From assembly GCF_001613935.1 (NCBI RefSeq), contig NZ_LQCI01000011.1:62001-126000 (forward strand): a DNA stretch of 64,000 bases. The letters are read 5' to 3'. This document shows, piece after piece, positions 51,780-60,806 of the stretch. A program made the translations under genes and the position numbers. Position 1 is the first letter of the stretch, and every line of letters begins with the position of its first letter. The stretch is from Amycolatopsis regifaucium (GTDB lineage: Bacteria > Actinomycetota > Actinomycetes > Mycobacteriales > Pseudonocardiaceae). A model generated the notes under the pieces. It was not told the origin of the DNA. It worked only from the letters and a program-made list of their open reading frames with translations, and ran no database searches.

Positions 51780-51815
51780 GAGGGGTAGTGACGGTCAGAA
51801 CCGTCACTACCCCTC
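51780..51815. terminator. Perfect 16-bp terminator hairpin between mmsA and hrcA
   Basis: GAGGGGTAGTGACGGT (51780–51795), a 4-base loop, then ACCGTCACTACCCCTC (51800–51815). It lies 16 bases beyond the mmsA-type stop, so it terminates that gene upstream of hrcA. Confidence 0.75.
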
Positions 51816-51831
51816 CCGAGCCGGACCCCCG

Positions 51832-53340
51832 TCAGCTGTTGCGGGGGAAGCCGAGGTTCACGCCGCCCTGGGAGGGATCGGGCCAGCGTGAGGTGACCAC
51901 CTTCGTCCGCGTGAAGAAGTGGAATCCCTCCGGCCCGTAGGCGTGGGTGTCGCCGAACAGCGAGTCCTTCCAGCCGCCGAAGGAGTAGTAGCCGACCGGC
52001 ACCGGGATCGGCACGTTCACCCCGACCATCCCGACCTCGACCTCGTTCTGGAAGCGCCGCGCGGCCCGTCCGTCGTTGGTGAAGATCGCGGTGCCGTTGC
52101 CGTAGGCGTTGGCGTTCACCAGTTCCAGCGCCGCGTCGTAGCCCTCGGCGCGCGCGACCGAAAGCACCGGTCCGAAGATCTCGTCGGTGTAGACCGACAT
52201 CTCCGGGGTCACGTGGTCGAACAGCGTCGGGCCGAGCCAGAACCCGCCGTCCTCGCCGTCGACCTCGATCCCGCGTCCGTCGACGACGAGCCGGGCGCCC
52301 GCTTCGACACCGGCTTCCACATAGGACTCGACGCGTTCGTGGTGCGCGGCGGTGACGAGCGGTCCCATCTCCGACGTCGGCCGCCTGCCGTCGCCGACGC
52401 GCAGCCGCGTGATCCGCTCGGCGATCTTCGCGACCAGTTCGTCGCCGACCGGGTCGACCGCGACCACGACCGACACCGCCATGCACCGCTCCCCCGCCGA
52501 GCCGAAGCCCGCGGAGACGGCCGCGTCGGCGGCGAGGTCGAGGTCGGCGTCCGGAAGGACGACCATGTGGTTCTTCGCCCCGCCGAGCGCCTGGACGCGT
52601 TTGCCGTTCCTGGTCCCGGTTTCGTAGACGTACTTCGCGATCGGTGTCGACCCGACGAACGAGATCGCCTTGACGTCGCGGTGTTCCAGCAACCCGTCGA
52701 CAGCGACCTTGTCGCCGTGCAGGACGTTGAGGACGCCGTCGGGCAAGCCGGCCTCGGCGAACAGTTCCGCGATGAACACGGCCGCGGACGGGTCCTTCTC
52801 GCTCGGCTTGAGCACGACGGTGTTGCCGCAGGCCAGCGCGTTGGGCACGAACCACAGCGGGACCATGGCCGGGAAGTTGAACGGCGAGATCACGCCGACC
52901 ACGCCCAGCGGCTGCGCGATCGAGTAGACGTCGACGCCGGTCGAGGCGTTCTCGTTGAAGCCGCCCTTGAGCATTTGCGCCGCGCCACAGGCGAACTCGA
53001 CGTTCTCGATGGCGCGCGCGATCTCGCCCGCCGCGTCGGATTCGACCTTGCCGTGCTCGCTGGTGACGATCTTCGCCAGCTCGTCTCGCCGCGCCGACAA
53101 CAGCTCGCGGAAGGCGAACAGCACCCGCGTCCGCCCGGCCAGCGACGTCCCGCGCCAGCCCGGCAGTGCCCGGGACGCGGCCGCGACCGCGGCGTCGACG
53201 TCGTCCTGCGCCGCGAAGGCGACCTTCGCCCGCACCTGACCGGTGGCCGGATCGAACACGTCACCGGATCGTTCGCTCACGCCCTCGAACGGTTTGCCGT
53301 CTATCCAGTGGTTGATGTGGTCGGTGGTGCGGTCGGTCAC
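51832..53340 (-). CDS. mmsA: (Methyl)malonate-semialdehyde dehydrogenase (CoA-acylating)
   Basis: 502 residues. The aldehyde dehydrogenase fold has VISPFNFPAMVPLWFVPNAL, AISFVGSTPIAKYVYETG, the catalytic Cys in GSAGERCMAVS, and TPEMSVYTDEIFGPVLSVA. The MMSDH-type FNFPAMVPLW distinguishes it from general ALDHs and predicts CoA-dependent conversion of malonate or methylmalonate semialdehyde to acetyl- or propionyl-CoA. GGAGGGCACTC precedes the GTG at 53340. It is divergent from pucR, and its product fits the beta-alanine end of the pyrimidine pathway encoded at 59–63 kb. Confidence 0.93.
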   Translation of the reverse strand: MTDRTTDHINHWIDGKPFEGVSERSGDVFDPATGQVRAKVAFAAQDDVDAAVAAASRALPGWRGTSLAGRTRVLFAFRELLSARRDELAKIVTSEHGKVESDAAGEIARAIENVEFACGAAQMLKGGFNENASTGVDVYSIAQPLGVVGVISPFNFPAMVPLWFVPNALACGNTVVLKPSEKDPSAAVFIAELFAEAGLPDGVLNVLHGDKVAVDGLLEHRDVKAISFVGSTPIAKYVYETGTRNGKRVQALGGAKNHMVVLPDADLDLAADAAVSAGFGSAGERCMAVSVVVAVDPVGDELVAKIAERITRLRVGDGRRPTSEMGPLVTAAHHERVESYVEAGVEAGARLVVDGRGIEVDGEDGGFWLGPTLFDHVTPEMSVYTDEIFGPVLSVARAEGYDAALELVNANAYGNGTAIFTNDGRAARRFQNEVEVGMVGVNVPIPVPVGYYSFGGWKDSLFGDTHAYGPEGFHFFTRTKVVTSRWPDPSQGGVNLGFPRNS

Positions 53341-53413
53341 GAGTGCCCTCCTGGTCCGGGTGCCTGCTCGGTCGAGTCTGGGTGCGCGCGCCACACCGAC
53401 GCCATCGGCAACG

Positions 53414-53441
53414 TGTACGGACTCCCGGTCCCGGCCGTACA
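53414..53441. promoter_or_regulatory. Divergent-promoter inverted repeat between mmsA and pucR
   Basis: TGTACGG (53414–53420) and CCGTACA (53435–53441) are mirror 7-mers separated by 14 bases in the 136-base divergent region. Overlapping the right arm is ACAGTCTG, which recurs twice upstream of the pyrimidine operon. Confidence 0.45.
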
Positions 53442-53476
53442 GTCTGTCTCTGCGCCGAAGACCAGGTGGGAGGCCG

Positions 53477-55099
53477 ATGTACCCGACCGTCGCCGAGGTG
53501 CTCGCGCTGCCGGTGCTGCGCCAGGGCAGGCCCCATGTGGTGGCGGGGGCGGCGGGGCTGGACGCGCCGGTCCGCTGGGCGCACGTCGCCGAGGTCGCGG
53601 ACATCGCCCCGTTGCTGCGGGGCGGGGAACTCGTGCTCACCACCGGGGTCGCGTTGCCCGACGACGGCGCCGCGCTCGCCAGGTACGTCGCCGAGCTGGC
53701 CGGGGTCGGGGTGGCGGGGGTGGTCGTCGAGCTGGTCCGTCATTGGAGTGACAAGCTGCCGTCCGCGCTGGTGGAGGCCGCGGATCACCACGGTGTCCCG
53801 CTGATCACCCTTTCCCGGGAGACGCGCTTCGTGTCGGTCACCGAGGCGGTGAACGGGCTGATCGTCGACGCCCAGGTCGACGAACTGCGGGCGGCGGAAC
53901 GGGTCCACGAGACCTTCACCGCGCTGACCGTGGCCGGTGCCGAGCCCGGCGACATCCTCCGCGAAGTCGCGAGACTGACCGAACATCCCGTCGTGCTGGA
54001 GACCCTGTCGCACGAAGTCCTCGCCTACGACACGGCGGGCACCGACCCGGGTGAGCTGCTGCCCGGCTGGCCGTCGCGGTCTCGGCCGGTGCAGGTCGGC
54101 GAGCGGACCGGTTTCCACCCGGGCGCGGGCTGGCTGGTCACCGTGGTCGGCGCGCGCGGGCACGACTGGGGACGGCTGATCGTGGTCTGCGGGGATCCGC
54201 CGCCGCGACGGTACGTCGTGGTCGCCGAACGCGCCGCGTCCGCGCTCGCCGTCCACCGGCTGGTCGCGAAGGACACCGACGGACTGGAACGCCAGGCGCA
54301 CCGCGCGATCCTGACCGAACTGCTGGCGAACCCGGTGCCGCCCGCCGAGCTCACCGCGCGCGCCTCCGCGCTGGGTGTGCCGCTGACGGGACGCCTGCTG
54401 GTCGGGGTCGCCGTGCGGCCCCGGATCACCGCGACCACCAGGACCACACAGTCGACTCCGGTGCTGCTGCGGGAGCTCGCCGAGGCGACCGCGCTCGCCG
54501 CGCGGCGGGCGAAGGTGTCCGCGCTGGTGGCCGCCGACGACACCTTGGTGCGCGCGCTGATCGCGCTTTCCCCGGAGGCGGGGGTCGACGCGGTCCTGCG
54601 GCGGCTGGCCACCGACGTCCACGAGGCCCGCTCCAGCGCGCCCGCCGTGGTCGCGGTGGGCACGACGGGCACCGGGCCCGCCGAGGCGCGCCGGACACTC
54701 GTCGAGGCCGCTCAAGTCGCCGCCGCGGCGATCGGCGAGAACGCCGATCGGGTGGTGCACCGGCTCGACGACGTCCGGTTGCGCGGACTGCTGCATCTGC
54801 TGGCCGGCGACGAACGGATCACCGCGTTCGCCGCGCGGGAACTGGGCCCGCTGCTGAGCCGGGACGCGGCGCAGGGCAGCAGGCTGGTGCAGGCACTACG
54901 GCATTACTGCGAACACGGGGGCAACAAATCGGCGGCCGCGGCCGCGGCGCACACCTCCCGCACCGCCTACTACCAGCAGCTGGCCCGGATCGAGCAGGTG
55001 CTCGGCGTGCGGCTGGAAGAGCCGGAATCGATGCTCTCCCTCTACGTCGCGTTGCTCGCCCACGACATTCGAGAAGGCGACGATCACACGACCGGGTGA
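53477..55099 (+). CDS. PucR-family transcriptional regulator
   Basis: 540 residues. The N-terminal PucR domain has TVAEVLALPVLRQGRPHVVA and LLRGGELVLTTGVALPDDG. A middle GGDEF-like CdaR domain spans about 280–410. The C-terminal PucR HTH_30 reads ALRHYCEHGGNKSAAAAAAH and YQQLARIEQVLGVRLEEPE. PucR proteins control purine or related N-compound catabolism. GGGAGG lies a few bases before the ATG. The divergent mmsA gene and the pyrimidine operon 4 kb away are likely targets. Confidence 0.92.
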   Translation: MYPTVAEVLALPVLRQGRPHVVAGAAGLDAPVRWAHVAEVADIAPLLRGGELVLTTGVALPDDGAALARYVAELAGVGVAGVVVELVRHWSDKLPSALVEAADHHGVPLITLSRETRFVSVTEAVNGLIVDAQVDELRAAERVHETFTALTVAGAEPGDILREVARLTEHPVVLETLSHEVLAYDTAGTDPGELLPGWPSRSRPVQVGERTGFHPGAGWLVTVVGARGHDWGRLIVVCGDPPPRRYVVVAERAASALAVHRLVAKDTDGLERQAHRAILTELLANPVPPAELTARASALGVPLTGRLLVGVAVRPRITATTRTTQSTPVLLRELAEATALAARRAKVSALVAADDTLVRALIALSPEAGVDAVLRRLATDVHEARSSAPAVVAVGTTGTGPAEARRTLVEAAQVAAAAIGENADRVVHRLDDVRLRGLLHLLAGDERITAFAARELGPLLSRDAAQGSRLVQALRHYCEHGGNKSAAAAAAHTSRTAYYQQLARIEQVLGVRLEEPESMLSLYVALLAHDIREGDDHTTG

Positions 55100-55158
55100 G
55101 TAAATCTCACCCGGGCGAGGAACACAGTCACCGGGTCATGTCAGCCGATAGGGTTTAT

Positions 55159-55524
55159 ATGGCTTTCTTCGAACCGATCGGCACCTGCATGCTCGCGCTG
55201 GCCTGTCTGGCCCCGGTGCAGCCCGCCGACTCCACGTTCCAGCTGACCAGCCACCACGCCAACGGCCGGATCGGCTCCGTTTCGCTCACCTGCCACCCCA
55301 CCGGCGGCTCACACCCGGGTCGCGCCAAGGCCTGCGCCAGCCTGTCCAAAGTGGACGGAAAGTTCGACAGGCTACGCGGGGAACCGCGGGCCTGCACCTT
55401 GGAGTACTCGCCGGTGGACGTCTCCGCGGTCGGGAAATGGCGCGGTGAACCGGTCATCTTCCGCACGTCCTACGCGAACCCCTGTGTCGCCGACGCCGAC
55501 TCTGACGGCGTCTTCACCTTCTGA
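55159..55524 (+). CDS. Subtilisin inhibitor-like (SSI) protease inhibitor
   Basis: 121 residues. A signal peptide (MAFFEPIGTCMLALACLAPV) is followed by an SSI fold: LTCHPTGGSHPGRAKACASL gives the first disulfide pair, ACTLEYSPVDVSAVGKW the reactive loop, and YANPCVADADSDGVFTF the second pair and end. Aligning Y-x-P-V with Streptomyces SSI places Leu at P1 and Glu at P1'. An exported inhibitor of subtilisin-like proteases is expected. The start at 55159 is weakly supported (AGGG upstream). Confidence 0.88.
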   Translation: MAFFEPIGTCMLALACLAPVQPADSTFQLTSHHANGRIGSVSLTCHPTGGSHPGRAKACASLSKVDGKFDRLRGEPRACTLEYSPVDVSAVGKWRGEPVIFRTSYANPCVADADSDGVFTF

Positions 55525-55584
55525 CCGGTAAAGGACAGGTGACCGCCGGGCCTCCCCCTCGATGGCCCGGCGGTCGCCGCCGAT

Positions 55585-55636
55585 CACCACCGCCTTGATC
55601 GCCCTCACCCCCAAGAGGGCGATCAAGGCCGTGGTG
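55585..55636. terminator. Long terminator hairpin behind the SSI gene
   Basis: Arms 55585–55606 and 55615–55636 pair over 22 bases with one mismatch; the core is GCCTTGATCGCCCTC. It lies between the converging SSI and DUF4173 genes and can serve both. Confidence 0.75.
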
Positions 55637-55643
55637 CCACGGC

Positions 55644-57206
55644 TCAGCGACGGGCCGGATAAGGGCACCTCTCCCCGTCCGCGGTGGCGACGGGGGTCTG
55701 ACGCGCGCGAGCCCGGCTCAGGTTCCATCCGCGCCAATCATCTTCCGGGATTCCCATCACGACCGGTCCGAGCACACAGGACCGAAGCGGCTCCGGGAGC
55801 CGGTCCACCGCGGGTACGACGTCGGCGGAAAACCCCGACAGGTACCGGGTATCGAGCGTCTTGCCCGCCGCGATCCGATCGATGTTGCGTTCGGCGATGA
55901 ACCGTTCCGGATCCAGCACGGCCAGCCCCAGCAGGGCCGCGACGGCGGCACCGATGGCCGCGCGTGGCAGCCACGCCGAGCGCAGCGGGATCAGGGAGAC
56001 CAGGATCAGTGCGAAGATCAGCCCGATCCAGAGTTCGCAGACCTCGACCAGGAGCCGCAGCACGGTGAACCCGTACGCCTCCTGATATGTCCACATGCGA
56101 CTCCACGCCGAGGCGACCAGCACCAGGCTGAGTACGCTCAGCACGCCGAGCAGCCCGCGCTGCCACGCCCGATCGGGCCTCGACGACTTCGGCGCCCACC
56201 GCAGTGCCGCCGCGACCAGCAGCAGGGTCAGCACGGTGATCGCGGAAAGCTGCCAGAACCCGCTCCTGGCGTATTCGGCCGCGGTCAGGCCGCTCGTCCG
56301 CAGGACGTACTCGGTACCGCCGAACAACACGACCAGGCGGACCGCGACGAAGCTCGCGAACAGCAGCACCAGCACCCCCAGCGGCAGTGCCCATTCGAGC
56401 CGGTGCGCCAACCGTTTGCGTGGTGCGTCGTCCTCGGCGGGCAGCGGTGGCGCCGCGAGGAGGTAACAGGCGCCGATGACGGCGAACGCGCCGACGACGA
56501 ACAGGAAACCCCAGCGCACGAAGGTCTCCGGGTTCAGCTCGGGGATCACCGCGTCGACGAGGTTCGCGAACGCGGCGTCGGCACCACGCAGCAGCGGGAC
56601 GAACACCAGCAGCAGTCCGGCACTCGCCAGCACCGGCACCAGGAATCGGGGCCTCGTGCGAATTTCCGGCTTCTTGGCGATTTTCCCGAGTCCGCGCCCG
56701 ATCCACGGGATGGCGAGCAGTGCTTCGATCGGCACCGCGAACACGTCGTAGATGATGGTGTTCACCGTGCGTTTCCCGACCACCGCGAGCGATCCCGCGA
56801 CACAGGCGGCCAGTACGCACAACACGTTCAGCCACGCTGACGCGCGGAACACGCCGACCGCGAGCAGTCCGAGCGCGGCCAGCGCCCACAGCGCGTTGAC
56901 CAGGCCGAAATGCGGCTCGGCGGCACCACGGGCCCGCTTGTCGGCGAAGTAGACGGCCATGGCGAAGGCGAGTCCGGCCACGAACCAGCCGACGCCGGGG
57001 TCGTCCGGCAGCGCGACGGCGGTGATCAGCCCCGCCGTGACCGCCGCGGGCGGCACCGAGCCGGGAAGCGGGACGATCGCCGACTTCGGCGGCACCCGGG
57101 GCCGCATCAGCACCGGGACCTGCGGGGCGGGCGGCAAAGTGGTCGTCGGCCCCGCCGCCCCCGGAGGCGACGCGTGCGCCTGGCGGTCCTCTTGGTCTTC
57201 GCTCAT
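55644..57206 (-). CDS. DUF4173-family multi-spanning membrane protein
   Basis: 520 residues. A Pro-rich cytoplasmic head (residues 1–60) precedes about twelve predicted helices, including WFVAGLAFAMAVYFADKRAR and FLFVVGAFAVIGACYLLAAP, and a soluble C-terminal tail ending ERCPYPARR. It matches the DUF4173 (DUF4153-like) family; function unknown. GGAGG five bases upstream supports the ATG at 57206 over one nine codons earlier. It is followed on the same strand by nothing close, and the two-component kinase stop lies 70 bases before its start. Confidence 0.82.
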   Translation of the reverse strand: MSEDQEDRQAHASPPGAAGPTTTLPPAPQVPVLMRPRVPPKSAIVPLPGSVPPAAVTAGLITAVALPDDPGVGWFVAGLAFAMAVYFADKRARGAAEPHFGLVNALWALAALGLLAVGVFRASAWLNVLCVLAACVAGSLAVVGKRTVNTIIYDVFAVPIEALLAIPWIGRGLGKIAKKPEIRTRPRFLVPVLASAGLLLVFVPLLRGADAAFANLVDAVIPELNPETFVRWGFLFVVGAFAVIGACYLLAAPPLPAEDDAPRKRLAHRLEWALPLGVLVLLFASFVAVRLVVLFGGTEYVLRTSGLTAAEYARSGFWQLSAITVLTLLLVAAALRWAPKSSRPDRAWQRGLLGVLSVLSLVLVASAWSRMWTYQEAYGFTVLRLLVEVCELWIGLIFALILVSLIPLRSAWLPRAAIGAAVAALLGLAVLDPERFIAERNIDRIAAGKTLDTRYLSGFSADVVPAVDRLPEPLRSCVLGPVVMGIPEDDWRGWNLSRARARQTPVATADGERCPYPARR

Positions 57207-57275
57207 TCCATCCTCCAGTTTGCGAAAGCACATAGCGTGGAACGCGCAGGGCCGCCGAAAGCACGCGGCAGGGAA

Positions 57276-58313
57276 CTAAGGAACGGGGATCACGACGCGG
57301 ATGACACAGCCCTGCCGCTCTTCGGGGCTGACGACGGCGATGCTGCCGTCGTGGAGATCGACCACCCACCGGGCGATCGCGAGGCCGAGGCCGGTGCCAC
57401 CGCCGCCTGCCCGCTCCCCTCGGGTGAACCGTTCGAACACGCTGTCCCGTTCCCCCGGAGGGATCCCGGGGCCCTCGTCCTCGACCTCGATGACGACGTC
57501 GGCGTCCCGCGCCTGCGCCCGCACCCGGACCTCGCCACCGGACGGCCCGTGCCGGACGGCGTTGTCGAGGAGGTTCACCACCACCTGGTAGAGCCTGCCC
57601 CGGTCGGCGACGGCCATCGCGCCGGGTGGCTGGACGTCGACGGCGAACCGCACGCCGCGGCCGGTGGCGGCCGCGGTCACCCCGGCCTCCGCGGCGACCT
57701 CCTCCAGAAGCAGTTCGAGGTCGAATTCCTCCAGCTGCAGCGGAAAGGCACCGGCGTCGATGCGGGAGAGGTCCAGTAGCTCGGAGACCAGCCTGCCGAG
57801 CCGTTCGGTCTGCTGCAGCGCGGTCTTCAACGTCGCCGGGTCGGGTTTGGCGACCCCGTCGACCAGGTTCTCCAGCACCCCGTTCAACGCGGTGATCGGG
57901 GTGCGGAGTTCGTGGGAGACGTTCGCGATGAGCTCGCGCCGCCGCTGGTCGGCGACTTCGAGGTCGGCCGCCATCTGGTTGAACGCGTGCGCCAGTTCGC
58001 CGACCTCGTCCCGCGCGGTCGCCCGGACCCGCCGGGTGTAGTCGCCCTTGGCCATCGCGCGGGCGGCGGCGGTCATCTCCCGCAGCGGCCGGGTCATGCC
58101 GTGCGCCAGGATCTGCGAAGTGACCAGTGCGAGCACCATCGCGGCCATGGTCGTCTTCGGCGGCAGCCAGCCGATCTGCCAGTTGAAGAAGGCGAACGCG
58201 ATACCGCCGGAGGACACCAGCAGGATCGCGAGCTTGAGTTTGATGGAGCGGACGGGGTCGAGCGGTCTCGGGAGCGCGTCGACGATCCGGCCCACGAGCG
58301 GGCGCGGGTTCAC
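57276..58313 (-). CDS. HAMP-type sensor histidine kinase
   Basis: 345 residues. Two membrane segments near the N-terminus flank a very short loop, then a HAMP domain (MTRPLREMTAAARAMAKGDY). The HisKA box is LIANVSHELRTPITALNGVL and the ATPase lobe has NLLDNAVRHGPSGGEV, EVEDEGPGIPPGERD and GGGGTGLGLAIARWVVD. With so little outside the membrane it probably senses within or near the bilayer. Its start overlaps the response regulator stop by four bases. Confidence 0.94.
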   Translation of the reverse strand: MNPRPLVGRIVDALPRPLDPVRSIKLKLAILLVSSGGIAFAFFNWQIGWLPPKTTMAAMVLALVTSQILAHGMTRPLREMTAAARAMAKGDYTRRVRATARDEVGELAHAFNQMAADLEVADQRRRELIANVSHELRTPITALNGVLENLVDGVAKPDPATLKTALQQTERLGRLVSELLDLSRIDAGAFPLQLEEFDLELLLEEVAAEAGVTAAATGRGVRFAVDVQPPGAMAVADRGRLYQVVVNLLDNAVRHGPSGGEVRVRAQARDADVVIEVEDEGPGIPPGERDSVFERFTRGERAGGGGTGLGLAIARWVVDLHDGSIAVVSPEERQGCVIRVVIPVP

Positions 58314-59014
58314 GATCCGACCTCCAGCGCGTAGCCGACGCCGTGCACGGTGCGGATGAGATCCGCGCCCAGTTTGCGGCGCAGTGCCTTGATGTGGCTG
58401 TCGACCGCGCGGGTTCCCGAGCCGGTCCCGGCGACGTCCCAGTCCCAGACCTCGCTCAGCAGCCGTTCCCGCGGCTGCACCGCCCGTGGTCGCTTCGCGA
58501 AGTGGACGAGCAGATCGAACTCGATCGGCGTCAGCTGTGCCGGGGTACCCGCCCGCGTGACCCGCCGCTGTTCGACGTCGATTTCGAGGTCGCCGAGCAC
58601 GATCTTCGCCCCCGCTTCGCTCAAGTCGGCCCTGGCGGAGCGGTCGACGCGGCGCAGCAGCGCGTGCACCCTCGCCGAGAGCACCCGCATGGAGAACGGC
58701 TTGGTGAGGTAGTCGTCCGCGCCGACGCCGAGGCCGATCAGCATGTCGGTCTCATCCGATCGGGCGGTCAGCATCAGCACCGGGACCGGGCGGCGGGCCT
58801 GGATCCGGCGGCAGACCTCCAGCCCGTCGAACCCCGGGAGCATCACGTCCAGCACCACCAGGTCCGGCTCGCGCGCGGCGTCCACCTCGACGCCTGTCGG
58901 GCCGTCGTGCGCCAGATCCACCGAGAATCCCTCCGCGCGCAGCCGCGCGGCGATGCTTTCGGCGATGGTCACGTCGTCCTCGACGACCAGCACCCGGCGT
59001 CCTCCCAGTTCCAT
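58310..59014 (-). CDS. OmpR/PhoB-type response regulator
   Basis: 234 residues. The receiver has VLVVEDDVTIAESIA, phosphorylated Asp in PDLVVLDVMLPGFDG, the switch Thr in LMLTARSDET and Lys in DDYLTKPFSMR. The winged helix ends with GSGTRAVDSHIKALRRKLG and IRTVHGVGYALEVG. It is coupled to the kinase downstream. Next gene on the other strand begins 220 bases away, so regulation of the neighbouring permease operon is possible but unproven. Confidence 0.95.
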   Translation of the reverse strand: MELGGRRVLVVEDDVTIAESIAARLRAEGFSVDLAHDGPTGVEVDAAREPDLVVLDVMLPGFDGLEVCRRIQARRPVPVLMLTARSDETDMLIGLGVGADDYLTKPFSMRVLSARVHALLRRVDRSARADLSEAGAKIVLGDLEIDVEQRRVTRAGTPAQLTPIEFDLLVHFAKRPRAVQPRERLLSEVWDWDVAGTGSGTRAVDSHIKALRRKLGADLIRTVHGVGYALEVGS

Positions 59015-59155
59015 GCGGATGACTGTAAGCAGCGGCCGTGGAGACCGTCCGGGTGAGCTGTGGAGATCCTGTGGAGATGTTTCGGCCGGATTGCCGGATT
59101 GCGACGTTCATGTGTGTGACGCAGGTCATGCACCAGGGGCTCTCGAACGCAATCG

Positions 59156-59195
59156 ACAGTCTGCGTTCCGACGCCACCAACAGTGAACAGTCTGC
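59156..59195 (+). promoter_or_regulatory. Direct repeat ACAGTCTGC upstream of the pyrimidine operon
   Basis: ACAGTCTGC occurs at 59156–59164 and 59187–59195, 31 bases apart, ending 40 bases before the NCS1 start. The 8-base core also appears at 53439–53446 in the mmsA–pucR divergent region. It is a candidate PucR site. Confidence 0.4.
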
Positions 59196-59234
59196 CAGTC
59201 CCACCTCCGTCGCGCGGGCGAGCACGATTCCGCA

Positions 59235-60806
59235 ATGGAGCCGACGGCACGCGGAACCCAGCTCGTGCATCCTGATGGCCGGGTAGAACTCGGCGAGGTC
59301 GAGTCCTTGCAGGACAGCCGCTTCTACAACGAAGAGCTCGCGCCGGTCCCGGTGGAAAAACGGACCTGGACCACCTACAACTACTTCGCGTTGTGGATGG
59401 GAATGGCGCACAACATCCCTTCGTACGCGCTCGCCGCGTCCTTGATCGCGCTCGGCATGGACTGGGTCCAGGCCCTGATGACGATCACCATCGGCAACCT
59501 GATCGTGCTCGCTCCGATGCTGCTCAACAGCCACGCCGGGACGAAGTACGGCATCCCGTTCCCGGTGTTCGCCCGCGCCTTCTTCGGGATGCGCGGCGCG
59601 AATCTGGCGGCCTTGCTGCGGGCGTTCATCGCGTGCGGCTGGTTCGGCATCCAGACCTGGGTCGGCGGTGAGGCCGTCTACATCATCGTCGGGCGGCTGG
59701 CGGGTTCCGGCTGGAAGGACTCCACCGTCGTCCTCGGGCAGCACTGGACGCTGTGGCTTTCGTTCGGGCTGTTCTGGCTGTTCCAGATGCTCATCATCTG
59801 GCGCGGGATGGAAGCGGTGCGGAAGTTCGAGAACTGGACGGCACCGCTGGTCTCGGTCGGCTTCCTGATCCTGCTCGGCTACGTGCTGGTCAAGGCGGGC
59901 GGGCTCGGCCCGATCCTGTCCGAACCCGGGAAACTCGGCTGGGGCCCCGACTTCTGGAAGGTGTTCGCGCCGTCGCTGATGGCGATGATCGCGTTCTGGT
60001 CGACGCTTTCGCTCAACATGCCGGACTTCACCCGCTTCGGCGGCAGCCAGGGCAAGCAGGTCCGCGGTCAGATCCTCGGCCTGCCGACCACGATGACCTT
60101 CATCGCGATCGTGGCGATCCTGACCACCTCCGGCGGCAGCGTCCTCTACGGCGAGCAGATCTGGGACCCGGCGAAACTGGCCGACCGGTTCGACTCCCCG
60201 ATCGTGGTCGTGATCGCGCTGATCGCGCTGGTGCTCGCGACCGTGTCGGCCAACCTGGCGGCCAACGTGGTCAGCCCCTCCTACGACTTCTCCAACGCGT
60301 TCCCGAAGAAGATCACCTTCGCCGTCGGCGGGCTGATCACCGGCATCATCGGCATCGTCATCCAGCCGTGGCGGCTCTACTCCGACCCGAACATCTACAT
60401 CTTCGCCTGGCTCGGTTTCTACGGCGGCCTGCTCGGCGCGGTCGCCGGAGTACTCGTCGCCGGCTACTGGGTGGTCAACCGGACACACCTCAGCCTGCGG
60501 GATCTCTACACCGAACGCGGCGTCTACTGGTTCAACGGCGGCTGGAACTGGCGCGCGCTGGTCGCGACGCTGGCCGGCGCCGTGCTCGCGGTCGGCGGCG
60601 CGTACGGCGGGCCGTTCCCCGCCGACGGGCTGATCCCGTCGCTGAAACCGCTCTACGACTACAACTGGGTCGTCGGACTGGCGGGCGCCTTCGTCGTCTA
60701 CCTGCTGCTGGCCCTGCCCGAGCGCAACCGCACCGCCTATCCGAAGGAGGAAGCAAGTGAGCGACCTGGTCCGAGCCGGATTGATCCAGCAGCGGTGGAC
60801 GGGTGA
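59235..60806 (+). CDS. NCS1-family nucleobase/hydantoin:cation symporter
   Basis: 523 residues with 12 predicted helices. TYNYFALWMGMAHNIPSYA is the family's helix-1 signature and KYGIPFPVFARAFFGMRGAN the helix-3 region; the conserved Trp-rich region GWFGIQTWVGGEAVYIIVGR follows. Members import uracil, allantoin or hydantoins with sodium or protons. No clear ribosome binding site precedes the ATG. The end overlaps the next gene by 50 bases, so the four-gene operon is tightly coupled. Substrate is inferred from the enzymes that follow. Confidence 0.93.
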   Translation: MEPTARGTQLVHPDGRVELGEVESLQDSRFYNEELAPVPVEKRTWTTYNYFALWMGMAHNIPSYALAASLIALGMDWVQALMTITIGNLIVLAPMLLNSHAGTKYGIPFPVFARAFFGMRGANLAALLRAFIACGWFGIQTWVGGEAVYIIVGRLAGSGWKDSTVVLGQHWTLWLSFGLFWLFQMLIIWRGMEAVRKFENWTAPLVSVGFLILLGYVLVKAGGLGPILSEPGKLGWGPDFWKVFAPSLMAMIAFWSTLSLNMPDFTRFGGSQGKQVRGQILGLPTTMTFIAIVAILTTSGGSVLYGEQIWDPAKLADRFDSPIVVVIALIALVLATVSANLAANVVSPSYDFSNAFPKKITFAVGGLITGIIGIVIQPWRLYSDPNIYIFAWLGFYGGLLGAVAGVLVAGYWVVNRTHLSLRDLYTERGVYWFNGGWNWRALVATLAGAVLAVGGAYGGPFPADGLIPSLKPLYDYNWVVGLAGAFVVYLLLALPERNRTAYPKEEASERPGPSRIDPAAVDG

